A stretch of 64,000 nt of DNA from Ectobius pallidus. Taxonomy: Eukaryota; Arthropoda; Insecta; Blattodea; Ectobiidae. The position numbers were made by a program, and so were the translations under genes. Of the stretch, positions 53,785-64,000 are shown piece after piece (position 1 is the stretch's first letter; each line of letters starts with the position of its first letter). The notes below the pieces were generated by a model. It did not search any database. It worked only from the letters and a program-made list of their open reading frames with translations, and was not told the origin of the DNA. The stretch lies in NCBI GenBank assembly GCA_964059195.1, contig CAXKWD010000007.1:26237023-26301022 (forward strand), given 5' to 3'.

Positions 53785-55583
53785 CTAGCTGTTGTCTCTA
53801 AATGAATTCATCATAAAAATTGAAGATTTTAAAACTTCCAAGCAAATCCTAGTTAACTCCACCCGGTTAAAACCCAACAATAGCATAGTAGATTTTGTGG
53901 CTTCCGGCAGAGACCCACAAGATCCGAACACAAGAGGTTTTACTTCAAAATCAGTATTCGGCCATTTAGCTTGAAAGCTATCCCTCAGTTGTTCATATTT
54001 ATCAGACTTTTCCTTGGCTCCCATATAGAGGCTGTCCCCATCCTCGTATCTAATCGTGACATCTAAAACCCATACTTTGTTAGTCACTTTTAAAACTAAA
54101 TCGGGTCTCAGAAATACGCCGGCTGAAATGGGGAAATTATGTTCCTTGTACAATTCGGAATTAGGTATTACAGCCATCTTCCCGAACACCTCGGACACAA
54201 TCCGGTCGTGGCGCCTCATACGAGGTTGTTTATTAGCCATGCACTGACCGAGAATGTGCCCGAGGGTTTCGGGAAGTATACCACACTTTCTGCAGATGGG
54301 GTCAACCTCGGGTCTATAGCGGTGTTCAAGGACCCTGCAAAGGGCTGTATTAGTGCGAAGTTTAATAGCCTCAATGAGTAACCTTGATGGAAGCCGATTT
54401 TTGTCGTACAAAAACTAATTTCCTATTCTATTATCATAGAAAGAAGGGGCTGATTTTCCTTGCCAAATACACGAGGCCCACTTTAGCTTATCGTTCTCTT
54501 TGAGAACTGTTTTCTTCCTCTCAATGTCCTTAATCGAGCAGGGCCAGGTCAAACCGAGTCTTTCAGCACGCTTAGAAATCTTATGTTGAAAGTCTTCAGA
54601 GGCTATTACTGTTTGAACGATGGGGTCATTGTTAGAGTGCAACTTGGACGCTAACCTGAGCGCAGCAAGCTGCACTATATTTTCTAATTTTGGAAAACCA
54701 AGGCCTCCATCGCGGCACCTAGCATAGAAAAATCCGGATGTGAGCTGCGCCGGGAGGTGCAGAATTTCCCTGAGTATTTGTCGAAGAGAATCGTCAAAGG
54801 CAACCAATAGAGTCCTACTCGGAGGACTGGCTACTAATCCATATAAGAATTTCGGAATAAGGTGCCTGGAGATAAGATCGAGCTTTTGCGCCGGCCTAAG
54901 GGGATAAGAGTGAATTTTCCGAGCCGCCCTCAAAATCCTATCACCAAGCACCCCGCCGTCCCCTCTAAAATTCCAAGGGTCTACATTTATTCCTAGATAT
55001 TTTAAGGCCTCTCCAGGAGGTGAGAAATTAATCTTTGAATTCCCCACCCTTACTAAAGGGTCGACTGAGACCCAGGTATCTCTGGTGGCAACGATCTCTA
55101 AGGCACAGCACTTACTAACCGAAATTTCCAAACCTACTTTGGTCAGACCTTCGAACAAGGTGTTCAGTTCGCTCTGCAAATCATTTCTATTATTAGCTAG
55201 CAAGACGATATCGTCAGCAAAGGCTAAGATTCCCGTTCTCACTTCTCCCCACGAGAATCCCAGCCCTGCCGACTCAATATCGCGAATAACATTATCAATA
55301 ACAAGGTTAAAAAGCAGAGGAGATATCGGGTCACCTTGTCTTATTCCTCTCTTAACCTGGATAGAGGCGCCACCCGATTGAAGCGTAGTATTACAATCCA
55401 TGTATCCAGACATGATTAAGTTGGCAATATTCCGAGGAATACCATTTGCCAACAGAGATCTTTCAATGGCCGTATGAGGGACCATGTCGAACGCTTTAGC
55501 GAGGTCTACCACGGTTAAGCATGCTCCTTTGTTTTTCTTAGCATATTCAAGGAGCTCGATAATGATGGTGCTGTTGACTTGGC
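53785..55583 (-). pseudogene. R2/NeSL-type LINE: RT and restriction-like endonuclease, one stop
   Basis: One continuous minus-strand frame interrupted only by TAG at 54,412-54,414. RT motifs are VVDLAKAFDMVPH, KRGIRQGDPISPLLFNLVID and GILAFADDIVLLAN (the FADD core), then EALKYLGINVDPW. After the stop come a CCHC motif (CRKCGILPETLGHILGQC) and the nuclease RPDLVLKVTNKVWVLDVTIR with KEKSDKYEQL, the PD-(D/E)-x-K pattern of R2-type elements. The 5' half of the ORF, including the zinc fingers, is missing, as expected of 5' truncation. The family known for this layout inserts at specific sites, but no rDNA is seen here. Confidence 0.85.
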
Positions 55584-55867
55584 AACTTCAAATTCGGTTA
55601 TTTACTTTTGCTCCGGACACATCTTGGATCAAGTATAAGATCAGATTGTAGCCATGGATGAGCCTCAATGTGTAGAAAAATAAATGACTTAAGCCGGGAT
55701 TAAGAACGTCTGCTTTATATAGAAGATAAATGAGCATTTGGTCATTTACTCATCAATCAATTGCTGACACACAATGTGTGCACTCTCTTCTTTCTTTTAT
55801 TACTTTAGTTTTACCTCTCCGTTTTAGGGACTTGACGCGACCTGTCGGGAGAGAGATTATCTATGGA

Positions 55868-55987
55868 TTATATATATATATATTACCAGACAAGGACATG
55901 GAGTGCATCCCCGGATTAGTGATCAGCCCAATGCCGGGGCCAGCTCAGAGAAATACGAACACATAGGACGAGACACACCATTCACAC
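55868..55987 (-). mobile_element. SINE 3' part, split by the LTR element
   Basis: The minus strand runs from GTGTGAATGGTGTGTCTCG to a TA dinucleotide tail (55,870-55,885). It appears to continue the SINE at 62,687-62,870 once the LTR element is removed. Confidence 0.5.
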
Positions 55988-57262
55988 TGAGCCGTGAAAA
56001 ACGGCTCATTTGATTATATTAAAGTCTTTCACTAATTGTTGCCAACTGCTTTTAACTTCAGGGAGGTAAAATCATGTTTTGACCCACTCTAAACACCGTG
56101 GTTCTCGGTAATTCTTAATAGCGCTCTTAGACTGCACTGCCATCTGGTGAAATGCTAGGGAGTAGAGGCTGGTACAAGCGACTGGCAGTTGGGATCTCGC
56201 ACGCGCGACAGGAACATGTAACTTGAGTTTGAGTGTTTTTGGTGGGCGTAGCTGCCGTACATCACGATGTCTGGAGACGACAGCAAAGCTGGGTGAGACC
56301 TATCCATATTCTTTTCAATGTTAATAGTGATTCAAATCTAAATTTTGTCCTCACCCGTTTTCGGCTATCTAAATTTTCCGTTTCTGAAAATATATATTAA
56401 ATATTTTTTGTTGAATAAGTTATTTTTCCGGTCAAGTTTGGATCTTTTGAAATTACGCCTACACCATCTAAATTTCTTGTAATTTTGCTTTGTTCACTTC
56501 TGTTTTTCTTCAAACTAATTATATCACGTCCGTCCGTTCTGTAACTTCTATTTCACGTTCTTTGCCTTTCCGAAAAGCAGTAATTCAGTATTTTTCGCCA
56601 GACAACCGATATTAGCATGGTTTAGAGTGGGTTTTGTGAAGTATTTTTCAGCACAGACACCATTTTGAGTTTTGAGATTGCCCTATGCTTTGAAGTTGTA
56701 GATAATCTAGGAACTTACTGGGGTTTTCTAGTCGTGGGGGATACTAGCCAGTATGTACAGGGTGTTCTCGAAAGTATTGTATTTATTTGCGGCAATGAGC
56801 CTGGGTTTTAGGGGATTTTTCTAGAGACGGGTTGGTCTTCTCAAAAGGGTGCATTTCGAATTTTTGTGGTGTATTTCGCCCGTGCTCTAGGTTGTTGTAC
56901 ACAACAGAATATATATATATACAGTTTTATGCTTAGTCATCCCAAGGTTATTTCCAAGAAATAAAAGGTCGTTCTTACAAAATATATATTGTCTCACAAT
57001 GTTGTAATTCTAAATTTGTTTATAGCTGTTAATAAAATTGTTACAGAAAAATATCTTTCCATATACATATATTTACTCAAAAATCTCTTTTTCCAGTAAT
57101 TCATATTAATCTGTCCAGTGTTCATTTCGTCATAATGGGTGCCCAGTTTTTGAAGGTTAAACAGTAGCGTCACTAATTTAGCTAGAATGGTCGAACCCAG
57201 GTCTACTACACAAAATCATATGTCCTAAGCTTCCGACATTATGTCACCTGTCCCCGGGGACA
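55988..57262 (+). repeat. 5' LTR
   Basis: Matches 61,412-62,686 over its whole length, with only one difference noticed by eye (GTCTCACAATG here, GCCTCACAATG there). The first 21 bases, TGAGCCGTGAAAAACGGCTCA, also form a hairpin. AATAAA at about 56,960 could be the polyadenylation signal. Confidence 0.93.
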
Positions 57263-58587
57263 AATAAGTGTTATCGCAGAGCGTAGTTAGGGTTTTTGAC
57301 CCCATTTTTCTAAATTTGCGCTCTGTTTTCACTTCAGTACACTTTTCGAGAATTGCCTTTTTCAAAATTGGATTTTTTTTTGGGGAATTTTTAACAGCAT
57401 TTCAACCACTTAGATTTTTGATCCAATGCCTAAGGTTAGGCTGGATCTGCATTTTGTACTGGCATTTTTAGTAGTTCAGTTTTTCCTGTCTTGTATTAAA
57501 CATTATGATATTGGGAGAACATTAACGTACAATTTTGCTACTGGCACGTTGAGTAGTTCAGTTTTTCAAACTTGTGATAGCATTGATTTTTCAAATCTAT
57601 TAAAGCATTGATTTTTTCAAATTGCTATAGCATTGACCTTTTCAAAATTTGCTAAAGCACTGATTTTTCAAAATCGCCACAGCATTGATTTTTCAAAATT
57701 ACTACAGCATTGATCTTTCAAAATTTTGCTAAAGCTTCCCTTTTCAAATGTTGTTACGCGAGTGATTTTTCATTGTTTAGTTCTACCCTAACTTAAAGAG
57801 AAAAAAAAATTTTTGCTACTTGTCGACTTTAAGAATTTTGGATTTCTTTTTGAATCTTTCATTAAGCCATCTTTCATGCTTCATGATAGCTGTATTATTT
57901 TGAAGTAACCTAATTACATCCTGAGTAATTTTTGGAGTTCTGGATCGTGTGGCTATTCTTATTGAGATTTAACCTCACTGATATTATACTTCTATCTTAA
58001 CCACGATTTGGCATTTCTTTATTGAAGTTTTGAAACTTAATTTATTGACATATTTCTGAACCCTAATAGTCATTTTCAAATTTTAATTTAAATTTTGAAA
58101 CGTGATTTCATTGATACTAAATTTCTTAAATCTAACAGTCATTTTCTATGCTTAACATAAATTCTGAAACTTAATTTTAGTGATATTAGATTTTCGAAAC
58201 CTAACAGTTATTTGGTATTTTTACCTTAAATTCTGAAAATTAATTTCATTGATATTATTATTCGGAAACTTAACAGTTATTTGAGATTCCTAATTTAAAA
58301 TTTTGGAATTTAATTTCATTGTGCTATTTCTGAAATCTAATAGCCATTTTCATTTTTAAATTTAAATTTTGAAAACTTGATTTCATTGATATTGGATTTC
58401 CGAAACCTAACAGTCAGTTTTTACTTTAGTATTATTTGTTAAACTTAACTTCATTGATATTAGATTTTCGAAACCTAACAGTTATTTTTCAATCCTTAAC
58501 TTAAATTTTGAAACTTAATTGATATTATTTTCCTGAAACCTAACTTTCATTTTTCTATTAACTTAAAATTTTGTAATTTGATTCATC
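57263..58587. repeat. LTR-element leader with two tandem arrays
   Basis: A possible primer site is TGTTATCGCAGAGCG just after the LTR, with one mismatch to a TGG start. Around 57,581-57,745 a 25-30-bp unit (AGCATTGATTTTTCAAA) repeats about seven times. From about 58,015 to 58,580 a unit of 60-66 bp (with TTTCATTGATATTAGATTTT and GAAACCTAACAGTTATTT) repeats about nine times. Confidence 0.75.
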
Positions 58588-58920
58588 ATGAGTAACCGAA
58601 CATACGTACCACTTGAGTTTCTGTTGAAAGCTGATCTTCTTTATGAATTGTCAGTCCGGGGTATCACAGTGGATCCAGACGATTCCGTTCCGAACTTAAC
58701 CAAGATATTGAAGGATAATTTGACTATTCCTGTCGATATTAAGAATTTGCAACATATTAAGCCACAGTTAGAGGTACCGGCCCTTATTGCGAAGACGGAA
58801 GATATTTTCGAGCAATGTCGGGAATTAGGTGAGGAAGGTGGTCTATCTCAAAAGCAGGCACAACGTTTTCAGGCAAAATTGGACCATATGTCAAATAGAA
58901 TACAGGATCTGTTACGGTAA
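58588..58920 (+). CDS. gag-like N-terminal protein of the LTR element
   Basis: The product has 110 residues, opening VPLEFLLKADLLYELSVRGI, then PNLTKILKDNL. It ends with a helical, probably coiled segment (KQAQRFQAKLDHMSNRIQDL). I recall similar LxxELxxRGI openings in arthropod LTR-element gag proteins. The frame stops at 58,920. A zinc knuckle lies about 50 bases on in another frame, so this is probably a truncated gag. The tandem array ends directly at its ATG. Confidence 0.6.
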   Translation: MSNRTYVPLEFLLKADLLYELSVRGITVDPDDSVPNLTKILKDNLTIPVDIKNLQHIKPQLEVPALIAKTEDIFEQCRELGEEGGLSQKQAQRFQAKLDHMSNRIQDLLR

Positions 58921-58964
58921 GTAACGCCAGGGAATTAGGCCTCTGGCGATACTGCTGAAAGCAG

Positions 58965-59065
58965 ATTATGTTTTTTTGCCGTAGACCTGGTCATCTGCTA
59001 AGGGATTGCCCCCGTAGGCCTCCTCGTGGGAGTTACCGGTGTTTTCAGAACGCTCGGCCGGTATC
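58965..59065 (+). pseudogene. gag zinc-knuckle remnant
   Basis: Reads FFCRRPGHLLRDCPRRPPRG, then SYRCFQ. It has the Cys-x4-His-x4-Cys part of a CCHC knuckle, but the first Cys is missing beside a T run, which suggests homopolymer loss. Confidence 0.6.
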
Positions 59066-61411
59066 ATAAAATTTAAAAACCGGGTTTAGCTGATCCTCAA
59101 AGGGAGTAGAAAATAAAGGTGACTTGCCTCTATCCTGGATATTCTATTGAAATTTTGAAGAAGATTTAGAGTTGTTCTTTAGCTGTATTTAAAATGTTTA
59201 ATATTTGGATCTGGGTTATGGCATATCGCTATTTTTGGGTAATATCATAAAACCAAAATTGGGTTTTGGCATTTTGGAAAGGGTTTGATGTGAACTATAA
59301 TTGTGCTAAAGTTTACTTAATTCAATGTAGGGTTTTGCATGGTATTTTGGGCTCCCTCTTACTTCTTGCTGGGAGGAAGGATTGATCCACGAACACGTTT
59401 TGAAGTCCTTCTGTTAATTCCTGTAAGGAGGTTGCGTTTTAAGATATTTCGGGGTGGGCAGCTCACTGGTACTTCCGGAAGCCACTGAGCTGGACGTTTC
59501 GATTTTGTTTCGTTGTCGGGTTGCAGTTCGTGAAGAATTCCCTAGACGTCAATCTTTAGTTTCTTTATTTTTGGGTCCCCAAATTAAAATACCTTAGCTT
59601 TTCCATTTTGTGCTATTAGTGAAAGCCTTGAAGTAAATTTAACTTAGGATTTATTCAGATTTTAGGCTATGTTCAGGAAAGTTGGAGAACGTGATTTTTT
59701 GTTCGGGAAAAATCGGGTAATAAATATGTCCTGGATCTCAACTCACTGTTTGGGATTTGTTTTTATTAAAAAAGAAAATATAAAAAGAGGAAAGTATAAA
59801 TAGTTTACTCTTAATGGTGAAATTGTGCATGTCTTGTATTTGTTGCACGTATACTGTGCGTATGAATTTTATTGTTGCAGTTTGGTTATGTTCTGCCCAA
59901 GGACGATGTCAGTAGGCCATCTGTTTCGGCCTCAAATGGTAACTGGATGTAGATGGGGGGACTGTTCTGCCTCTCTTTTCTCTTTGTTGGCTGACCGAGT
60001 CCTGTCTTGTGCCGGCCCATTGGTGGTTCCTGCTCCGGAGACGTCTGGAGTGAATGGTTCCTGTAATTAAAAAAGAGTAGCACCTATGAGATGGCGCATT
60101 GCTGAGCGGCAGTGTGGGTTGCAGAAAACATGCTGTTGCCCCTGCAAGCGGAGAGGCCTGAAATGGAGAATGGTTGGAGCAAAAGCACTAGGAGGAAGAG
60201 CCGAGGGTTGGAGGGTGGAAATATGGTTTATGGAACTCATGCTGTGGTATGGTGGACAGCAAAAGGTCCAAACAAAGAAATCATGCTGTCAGTAGTAGCC
60301 ATGCACTTGGGCTTCGGGAAGACTCTATGCATAGTCGCTCCAGTGACAGAAAAATCACAGATGGCATTTAAAAAAAAAAAAATCACACATCAACAGTATC
60401 ATATTTGCCCAAGCAGTCATGCATTTTGGGATTAAGCTGAAGCCGACTTCGAGAGCAAGCATTTAGCAAATAGTCACCTAAGCTATTGATGTGCAGTTAT
60501 GCATTGATGCAGAGGCTATCTTCCTGTGACATGCAGTGGTCAAGTTGCCATAGTAAAAACCTGCTGGAAGTAACTTACTGTGCAAGATCCATTACCACAT
60601 AAAATTACTATGAGCTGGTAATTTAAACCATTACCTCATTCCTGTCTTTTCTAAGCTGTTTTCCATCTATTGACTGATGTTTTCTCCTATTTTCTGTGTC
60701 CCTTGGCGGCAAGCCCTCCTGTATTTCCACACCTCTGCACATTGTCAATTTGGCAGTTTGGCTGTTTTGGAAGATCTATCTGGCAGCTCCTGAGTTCTGC
60801 TGGGTCCAGCCTTTGGACGGTCGATGGTGACCGCCCTTTCAGTCAAGTTGTTCCACCCTCAACTGGATTTCTCATCTCTGGCCGAAGCTTCTGGGATTCT
60901 CCGTGCTCTGCCTGGTCATGGGGATTGCTAGCTGGATGCCGCTCGACCTGGTTGGCTCCTTCTGGTACCCTGCCTGTTGGGTGCAGATTGGATGGTTCCT
61001 GCTCAAGTGGTGGTCAGGTGTGACCTCAGTTCCTGTGTGCCTGGACATGCTTTTGGTTCCTTCTCTCTTCAGTTGGTGTTTTGGTGCTTATCTCCCGCCC
61101 GGGGGGAAATTAGTGGAGTGGCTCAAGATGGACGGAACTCTTCTAAGAAATGAGAGCGAAAGTGGAGTTCTGAAGTTGCTGTGGGGCATCGGGCAAGGCA
61201 TGGAAACATTTCGGCAGTCACAAGATTAAAGATTGTGCTTTGTGTGTTTGTTTGGTTGTTGTTGTTTTTTTTTTTCAGAGTCCTGTGAAGATAGGGAACC
61301 CAGTTAAAAAAAAAAAAAAAAAAATTAATAGGAAAGCGGGAATTAGATGCTAGGTCAAACTAATATTGGGAAATAAAGTCTTCGACTTTATTTTGGGCAG
61401 ACAGGGGAGTT
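59066..61411. other. LTR-element interior without recognisable pol
   Basis: Several open frames of 80-117 codons (59,825-61,229) show no RT, integrase or protease motifs. 60,081-61,200 is GC-richer than its surroundings and could be captured foreign sequence. A T run and an A run lie near 61,268 and 61,306. The sequence GACAGGGGAGT before the 3' LTR is a weak polypurine tract. Confidence 0.6.
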
Positions 61412-62686
61412 TGAGCCGTGAAAAACGGCTCATTTGATTATATTAAAGTCTTTCACTAATTGTTGCCAACTGCTTTTAACTTCAGGGAGGTAAAATCATG
61501 TTTTGACCCACTCTAAACACCGTGGTTCTCGGTAATTCTTAATAGCGCTCTTAGACTGCACTGCCATCTGGTGAAATGCTAGGGAGTAGAGGCTGGTACA
61601 AGCGACTGGCAGTTGGGATCTCGCACGCGCGACAGGAACATGTAACTTGAGTTTGAGTGTTTTTGGTGGGCGTAGCTGCCGTACATCACGATGTCTGGAG
61701 ACGACAGCAAAGCTGGGTGAGACCTATCCATATTCTTTTCAATGTTAATAGTGATTCAAATCTAAATTTTGTCCTCACCCGTTTTCGGCTATCTAAATTT
61801 TCCGTTTCTGAAAATATATATTAAATATTTTTTGTTGAATAAGTTATTTTTCCGGTCAAGTTTGGATCTTTTGAAATTACGCCTACACCATCTAAATTTC
61901 TTGTAATTTTGCTTTGTTCACTTCTGTTTTTCTTCAAACTAATTATATCACGTCCGTCCGTTCTGTAACTTCTATTTCACGTTCTTTGCCTTTCCGAAAA
62001 GCAGTAATTCAGTATTTTTCGCCAGACAACCGATATTAGCATGGTTTAGAGTGGGTTTTGTGAAGTATTTTTCAGCACAGACACCATTTTGAGTTTTGAG
62101 ATTGCCCTATGCTTTGAAGTTGTAGATAATCTAGGAACTTACTGGGGTTTTCTAGTCGTGGGGGATACTAGCCAGTATGTACAGGGTGTTCTCGAAAGTA
62201 TTGTATTTATTTGCGGCAATGAGCCTGGGTTTTAGGGGATTTTTCTAGAGACGGGTTGGTCTTCTCAAAAGGGTGCATTTCGAATTTTTGTGGTGTATTT
62301 CGCCCGTGCTCTAGGTTGTTGTACACAACAGAATATATATATATACAGTTTTATGCTTAGTCATCCCAAGGTTATTTCCAAGAAATAAAAGGTCGTTCTT
62401 ACAAAATATATATTGCCTCACAATGTTGTAATTCTAAATTTGTTTATAGCTGTTAATAAAATTGTTACAGAAAAATATCTTTCCATATACATATATTTAC
62501 TCAAAAATCTCTTTTTCCAGTAATTCATATTAATCTGTCCAGTGTTCATTTCGTCATAATGGGTGCCCAGTTTTTGAAGGTTAAACAGTAGCGTCACTAA
62601 TTTAGCTAGAATGGTCGAACCCAGGTCTACTACACAAAATCATATGTCCTAAGCTTCCGACATTATGTCACCTGTCCCCGGGGACA
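61412..62686 (+). repeat. 3' LTR
   Basis: Same length and nearly the same sequence as the 5' LTR, so the insertion is recent. Confidence 0.93.
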
Positions 62687-62870
62687 ACACACACACATTC
62701 ACTCTGAACAAGAGGATGGGATGAGGATGGCCAGATGATATCCGGAGACCATAAGGGCCTAAAGTTACCTGACATTCGTCTTGCAGGTGAGGAAAAAACA
62801 TCTAGGTAACTTGTCCCGAACAGGATTCGAATCCAGGCCCGCCACACCACTTTCTTTCCCTGTGTTGTAA
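62687..62870 (-). mobile_element. tRNA-derived SINE, 5' part
   Basis: On the minus strand: GGCGGGCCTGGATTCGAATC with a B box, then GGGACAAGTTACCTAGATG and TTTTTTCC, then GTAACTTTAGGCCC. The order B box, GGGACAAGTTACCT and TTTTTTCC matches a SINE type I remember from polyneopteran insects. It continues at 55,987-55,868 beyond the LTR element. Confidence 0.6.
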
Positions 62871-62936
62871 TAAATATAAATTATTCATGAACCTATATAT
62901 TTTAATGTTGATAAACTAACCTCGCTATATAGTCTA

Positions 62937-63770
62937 CTAGCTTAAAAGACCCGGCGTCGCCCGGGTTTTGTATTTTGTAATTGGAAATTAGCTTATGAAG
63001 GATTTTCAATTTTAAATTCTAGGTCCTTATATAGGCATTTATAATTTGAAATATTCCCTCAGAAAACGATTGATATAGTTTTTTATGGCTCATAGAGGAT
63101 CTAGAATTTTGCATCCCATCGCTTGTACAGTGCACAGCAAGCCTGGTAGAGGTTTAAATAAGAAGAAACAGAAATTCCTGTAACATAAAATTGTAATATC
63201 GAGGCGGGAAATTTCCCACTCTTATGTTACCATAAAGCCGTTTTGGAGATGAAATTAAACAGAAAGCATTATCACTTTCATACTTTTCTCTCCAAAAACC
63301 TGCGATATAATATAATAATATACACATTACCATACCTCGTTTTGTTTTCTCTATGTCCAGGGTAGAGAAAGTTATGTGATTCCATTATTTTTGTGGATTT
63401 CATTCTGTAATATTTATTTATAACATGAATTATTTTGATAACTTCTCTTATTTGTCAAAAGTGCATTTCATTTGTTTTTTCCAAGCCCACCTGATACCAT
63501 TTGGCAACAATATATTCTGTGATTTGGAATGGATAATTCTATGTAAAAAGGGATTAAGTATTTTCAAAAACATTTAATTTTTGGCATTTAGAATCATAAT
63601 TTTTCAAAATCCTTTCTTAGTGAGCACCTACATTATGAAACGAAGGTACTGTCAAAATTCCAAGTCTCTACCTGTTATAGTTTAGGCTGTACGTTGATTC
63701 CTGTCATTCAGTCAATCAGTCAGTCAGTCATTCATTCAGTCAGTCAGGACAAAGCCTTTTATATATATAT
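62937..63770 (-). mobile_element. Helitron-like element, third family
   Basis: On the minus strand the 3' end is CCCGGGCGACGCCGGG (hairpin), then TCTTTTAAG and CTAG, then T. The likely 5' end lies near 63,770, with TATATATAAAAGGCTTTGTC and a CTGA-rich repeat (TGACTGACTGA). No coding capacity. Confidence 0.6.
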
Positions 63771-64000
63771 AGAGATATAGCTATATTTATATGGCAGTAT
63801 TTGTTTTTCTAGTCCTGCTTTCTTTTAATTTCCATAGATAGGATCCTAAGGTTTTCAATACCTGTTCAATTTATAATTCATGATAAATTAGCTAACATTA
63901 ATTTAGAATCACACTCTGTTTCTGAATACTATGACTCAAATACTAATAATATAACACAGAATGATACACTGAAATTCCATATGGCAGACGTAATCAGATG
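63771..64000. other. No gene recognised
   Basis: AT-rich, runs off the window. Confidence 0.5.

Larger units (their letters stand above)
55988..62686 (+). mobile_element. LTR retrotransposon, recent, lacking pol
   Basis: Two 1,275-bp LTRs beginning TGAGCC and ending GGGACA, flanked by ACAC on both sides (4-bp duplication). The 4.15-kb interior has a gag-like frame and a zinc-knuckle remnant but no protease, reverse transcriptase or integrase I can find. It must have depended on another element. Orientation is taken as plus from the gag frame. Confidence 0.88.

Noticed and set aside
59825..61229. Pol-type genes in the LTR element interior
   Set aside because: The open frames of 80-117 codons show no RT, integrase or protease signature.

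Overview
This is a stretch of animal nuclear DNA, most likely from a large, repeat-rich insect genome. It is AT-rich and contains no bacterial-type operons. Nearly every recognisable feature is a transposable element: Polinton/Maverick, hAT, mariner, Tigger/pogo, Helitron, Penelope, RTE-like and R2-like LINEs, an LTR retrotransposon, and tRNA-derived SINEs. The SINE type and one LINE tail (about 8.9 kb) recall sequences I associate with cockroaches and other Polyneoptera. That host guess is from memory and is weak. I see no intact ordinary host gene.

Layout: 1-20.8 kb is nested DNA transposons and LINE debris. It includes Tigger fragments, several hAT elements with 8-bp target duplications, a Helitron, a pair of TA-flanked MITEs, a 3.3 kb element with inverted ends, an esterase-bearing LINE ORF1, a large hAT whose transposase is broken by a further insertion, and a Penelope-like fragment. 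20,833-37,261 is a 16.4 kb Polinton with 1.29 kb terminal inverted repeats and a perfect 6-bp target duplication. It sits inside the last codons of an older LINE. 37.3-55.6 kb holds more LINE remnants, a second Helitron, a tRNA-like unit between inverted repeats, a pseudogene of a widespread arthropod family split by a hAT element, a deleted mariner and an R2-like LINE. 55,988-62,686 is an LTR element with nearly identical 1,275-bp LTRs, inserted in a SINE. A third Helitron end follows.

The Polinton is the centre of interest. All its genes lie on the minus strand, in transcription order: protein-primed DNA polymerase B, a small Cys-rich ORF, packaging ATPase, two small ORFs, chromodomain integrase, penton-like minor capsid protein, a frameshifted pVI/pX-like gene, major capsid protein, adenain-like protease, and a four-exon gene of unknown function. 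Together they would cover replication, integration, capsid assembly, packaging and maturation. Neighbouring ORFs abut or overlap by a few bases. The last gene contains tandemly duplicated phase-0 exons separated by three introns of exactly 99 bp. Upstream of the polymerase, splice signals and TATA boxes outline a possible three-part spliced leader. The only clear lesion I see in the gene set is a one-base frameshift in the pVI/pX-like ORF.
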